From a bacterium (lineage in GTDB: Bacteria; Patescibacteriota; Minisyncoccia; UBA6257; GWB1-50-10), in assembly GCA_027310975.1 (NCBI GenBank), contig DAICZV010000002.1, positions 1-31,107 of the forward strand: DNA of 31,107 bases, read 5' to 3'. Shown in pieces: positions 29,109-31,107 of the stretch. Position 1 is the first letter of the stretch. Each line of letters begins with the position of its first letter. The notes beneath the pieces are model-generated. The model did no database searches and was not told the origin of the DNA. It was given only the letters and a program-made list of their open reading frames with translations. The translations under genes and the position numbers were made by a program.

Positions 29109-30524
29109 TTAGCCGATCAAGGTTCCCAGTTTGGCGATGGCGACCTGGATGCGCCGGACCGATTCTTCCGGTCCGAGGGCCGCGATAATATCGGCGGGAC
29201 CGGGCGAAGCATCCTGGCCCGAAAGGGCGACCCGCAAAGGCCAAAGCACCTCTCCACTGCCTCTTTTTTCGGCGACGGTCATCAGGTAATTTTCTACGGT
29301 CTCTTTGCCGGCGGCCGGCGGTATCTTGGCGAGCACGTCCAAGGTAAAGCGCAGGTTGTCCAATATCGCCGCGGCCGGCGTCTCGCGCCAGACAAGCTTC
29401 CGCGCCTCGTAATCCGGCAGTTCAAAGAAAAATCCGGCCAGGTCTTTGAAGTCCGAAAGGCGCTTGGCCCGCTCCCTTTCCGTCCCGAGAACTTTTGCGA
29501 GGAACGCCTCGTCTTTCCGCCAGGCCTCCGGCAAAAATGGCGCGGCAGCTTCGGCGAGCTTCTCCGGCGGCGAATTTTTTATGTAATGGGCGTTCAGCCA
29601 ATCCAATTTTTCCGGATTGAAGACCGCGCCGGATTTGGCGACGCGCTTGAAATCAAATTCCTTGAGCATCTCCTCCACCGAGAGCACCTCGCGGTCCTCC
29701 GCCGGATGCCAGCCCATCAGGACCATAAAGTTCAAAACCGCCTCTTTCAAATATCCCTGGTCGCGGTAGTCCAGAAGCGATGTCTCCAGATATCTTTTGG
29801 AAAGTTTTTTGTGGTCGGGCCCCAGGATGAGCGGCAGATGGGCGTAGTGCGGCGGTTCAATACCCAAGGCCTCCGCGATCGCGATCTGTTTCGGCGTATT
29901 GGACAAATGGTCCTCGCCGCGGATGACGTGCGTGATATTCATCTCGTAATCGTCAACGACGACGGCGAAATTATAAAGGGGCGACTCAAGGTCTTTGGCG
30001 ATGACGATGTCGCCGATGAGGCCGAGATCAAAAGCGACCCGCCCGCGAACCATGTCGGTAAAGGCCACCTCTTTTTCCGGGGTCCGAAAACGGATGACGG
30101 CTGTTTCTTTTTTCAGCCGTTCCTTCGCTTCGGCGACGGGAATTGCCCGGCACCGGCCGCCGTATTTGGGCGGCATTCCCTGGCTGAGGAGCGCTTGGCG
30201 TTCGGCGTCCAATTCTTCGGGCGTGCAAAAACAATAATACGCCTTGCCTTCTTCAAGCAGGCGTTCCAGATATTTTTTATAGACCGGTAGGCGCTCGCTT
30301 TGGCGCCACGGCTCCTCGTCCCATTCAAAGCCAAGCCATTTGAGACCGTCCAATAAGATCTTCTCGTATTCCTTCTTGGAGCGCTCTTTGTCGGTATCTT
30401 CAATGCGCAAAAGGAAGGTGCCGCCTTCGTGGCGGGCGAAAAGCCAATTGAAAAGCGCCGTTCGGGCGTTGCCTAAGCTGAACGGGCCCGTGGGCGAAGG
30501 CGCAAATCGGACTCTGACTGACAT
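29109..30524 (-). CDS. gltX: Glutamyl-tRNA synthetase with altered HIGH motif
   Basis: Class I synthetase charging tRNA-Glu; in bacteria without GlnRS it also mischarges tRNA-Gln for the amidotransferase route. VRFAPSPTGPF (residues 4-15) is followed by SLGN at 16-19, where HIGH would stand: the first His is Ser. KLSKR near 240 is the KMSKS equivalent. CFC near 97 and a later GGRC suggest a zinc-binding insert. Start ATG 30524 is chosen because TATAAT ends 6 bases before it; the in-frame start at 30542 is upstream of the -10. 471 residues, normal length. Confidence 0.94.
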   Translation of the reverse strand: MSVRVRFAPSPTGPFSLGNARTALFNWLFARHEGGTFLLRIEDTDKERSKKEYEKILLDGLKWLGFEWDEEPWRQSERLPVYKKYLERLLEEGKAYYCFCTPEELDAERQALLSQGMPPKYGGRCRAIPVAEAKERLKKETAVIRFRTPEKEVAFTDMVRGRVAFDLGLIGDIVIAKDLESPLYNFAVVVDDYEMNITHVIRGEDHLSNTPKQIAIAEALGIEPPHYAHLPLILGPDHKKLSKRYLETSLLDYRDQGYLKEAVLNFMVLMGWHPAEDREVLSVEEMLKEFDFKRVAKSGAVFNPEKLDWLNAHYIKNSPPEKLAEAAAPFLPEAWRKDEAFLAKVLGTERERAKRLSDFKDLAGFFFELPDYEARKLVWRETPAAAILDNLRFTLDVLAKIPPAAGKETVENYLMTVAEKRGSGEVLWPLRVALSGQDASPGPADIIAALGPEESVRRIQVAIAKLGTLIG

Positions 30525-30530
30525 AAGCCG

Positions 30531-30559
30531 ATTATACAGCAAAAATGCGGGTTTGTCAC
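30531..30559 (-). promoter_or_regulatory. gltX promoter
   Basis: Minus strand GTGACA (30559-30554), 17-base spacer, TATAAT (30536-30531), 6 bases to ATG 30524: a near-consensus leaderless promoter. Confidence 0.8.
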
Positions 30560-30568
30560 GAAAAACCC
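30541..30568 (-). terminator. Probable murG terminator
   Basis: Minus strand GGGTTT (30568-30563) pairs with AAACCC (30554-30549), followed by GCATTTTT. It directly follows the murG stop and overlaps the gltX -35. Confidence 0.45.
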
Positions 30569-31107
30569 TTAAATTGAAAGGACTTCCCGGGCAATGAGCT
30601 CGGCGGCATTGGGCTTTCCGAATTCCCTGGCGGCGGCGGACATCTTTTTCTTCAGCTCGTCATTCCCGATGATTTTCTCGGCTTCCGCGATAAAGACGTT
30701 CGGCGTGAGGTTCGTTTCTTCCATCACGATGGCCGCGCCGGTCTTGGCATACTCGTGGGCGTTCACGATCTGGTGCTCCCCCGCCACATCGGCCGGAATG
30801 GGTACTAAAATGGCGGGCTTGCCGAAGACCGCGATCTCGGCGATGGAATTCGCCCCGGCGCGCGAAACCACGAGGTCGGCGGCGGCGTAGGCGTTCTTCA
30901 TCTCATCTACGTTCATAAAGCCGAATGGCCTGTATCCTGCCCGCTTCCCCGGCAAGCCGTTCAGGTTCACCGCGCCCGCCTGGTGGATGACCTGGAAGCG
31001 CTTCAAAATATCTTCAAGGTTATCTATCACGAACTGGTTGATGCGCGCCGCGCCCTGAGAGCCGCCGACGATGAACACGGTCGGACGGTCGGCCGCCCCC
31101 CCCCCAA
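30569..31107 (-). CDS. murG: UDP-GlcNAc:lipid I transferase MurG, C-terminal half (cut by window)
   Basis: Membrane-associated GT28 transferase adding GlcNAc to lipid I to form lipid II. The visible part begins near PTVFIVGGSQGAARIN (GGSQGA loop) and continues with the UDP-GlcNAc-binding region SRAGANSIAEIAVFGKPAILVPIP and GEHQIVNAHEYAKTGAA, then the normal C-terminus. The N-terminal acceptor domain is outside the window. The reading frame runs to the edge through a run of ten C (plus strand, 31096-31105), which may be a low-quality contig end; the GTG at 31078 is internal, not a start. Confidence 0.92.
   Translation of the reverse strand, partial: GGGAADRPTVFIVGGSQGAARINQFVIDNLEDILKRFQVIHQAGAVNLNGLPGKRAGYRPFGFMNVDEMKNAYAAADLVVSRAGANSIAEIAVFGKPAILVPIPADVAGEHQIVNAHEYAKTGAAIVMEETNLTPNVFIAEAEKIIGNDELKKKMSAAAREFGKPNAAELIAREVLSI

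Noticed and set aside
29025..30290. 421-codon plus-strand frame opposite gltX
   Set aside because: Antisense shadow of gltX; no family features and no start signals.
31096..31107. Run of ten C at the window edge as a phase-variation tract in murG
   Set aside because: It lies at the very end of the window, where assembly artefacts are common; murG is not a known contingency gene and the run cannot be checked.

Overview
The window looks like a compact chromosome segment of a Candidate Phyla Radiation (Patescibacteria, probably Parcubacteria-like) bacterium. This placement is inferred from gene content and style, not from a marker tree: a UvrC without its helix-hairpin-helix tail, very short or overlapping gene junctions, many small membrane proteins of unknown function, and a high share of start codons lying 6-9 bases after a -10 box, which implies leaderless mRNAs. 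GC content is moderate to high and both strands are used. Both ends cut genes: a patatin-like phospholipase on the left and murG on the right.

Layout. 1-4130: patatin-like esterase, short uvrC, a small hypothetical gene, a double-DoxX membrane protein, and a small Shine-Dalgarno-led gene that is split by a frame change. 4163-6171: typA/bipA behind a structured leader. 6200-11210: a long inverted repeat, a Cys-rich membrane protein, then a redox cluster (FMN-binding domain protein, ApbE flavin transferase, NqrB/RnfD-like membrane domain fused to a ferredoxin-reductase-like domain), followed by a PAP2-type phosphatase, an unknown anchored protein and a DedA protein. 11207-17645: exported His-rich protein, tRNA-Gln(CUG), a second PAP2 protein, rarA, zwf, an NADPH:FMN reductase, uppP and two small membrane proteins. 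17646-19266 (minus): fmt, def and a hypothetical gene. 19324-22257: thpR, a ctp protease, rplI, rpmA and a small membrane protein. 22254-25850: a block of unknown genes, each with its own TTGACG promoter, strong Shine-Dalgarno and hairpin terminator, with parts of these flanks repeated between genes. 25936-31107 (minus): a PD-(D/E)XK nuclease, two small genes, an M23 peptidoglycan hydrolase, gltX and murG.

Two things stand out. First, a three-copy structured element (4264-4330, 21176-21254, 25849-25929) has a nearly invariant 31-base core. Each core is enclosed by 18-25 bp inverted arms whose sequence differs from copy to copy but stays self-complementary, with several G-U pairs. Two copies lie directly before translation genes (typA, rplI). 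Second, 6712-9482 encodes what looks like a minimal route for moving electrons from cytosolic NAD(P)H across the membrane to an externally anchored, ApbE-flavinylated FMN domain.

Gene expression appears to fall in two classes: leaderless housekeeping and membrane genes, and Shine-Dalgarno-led, individually promoted and terminated genes of unknown function.
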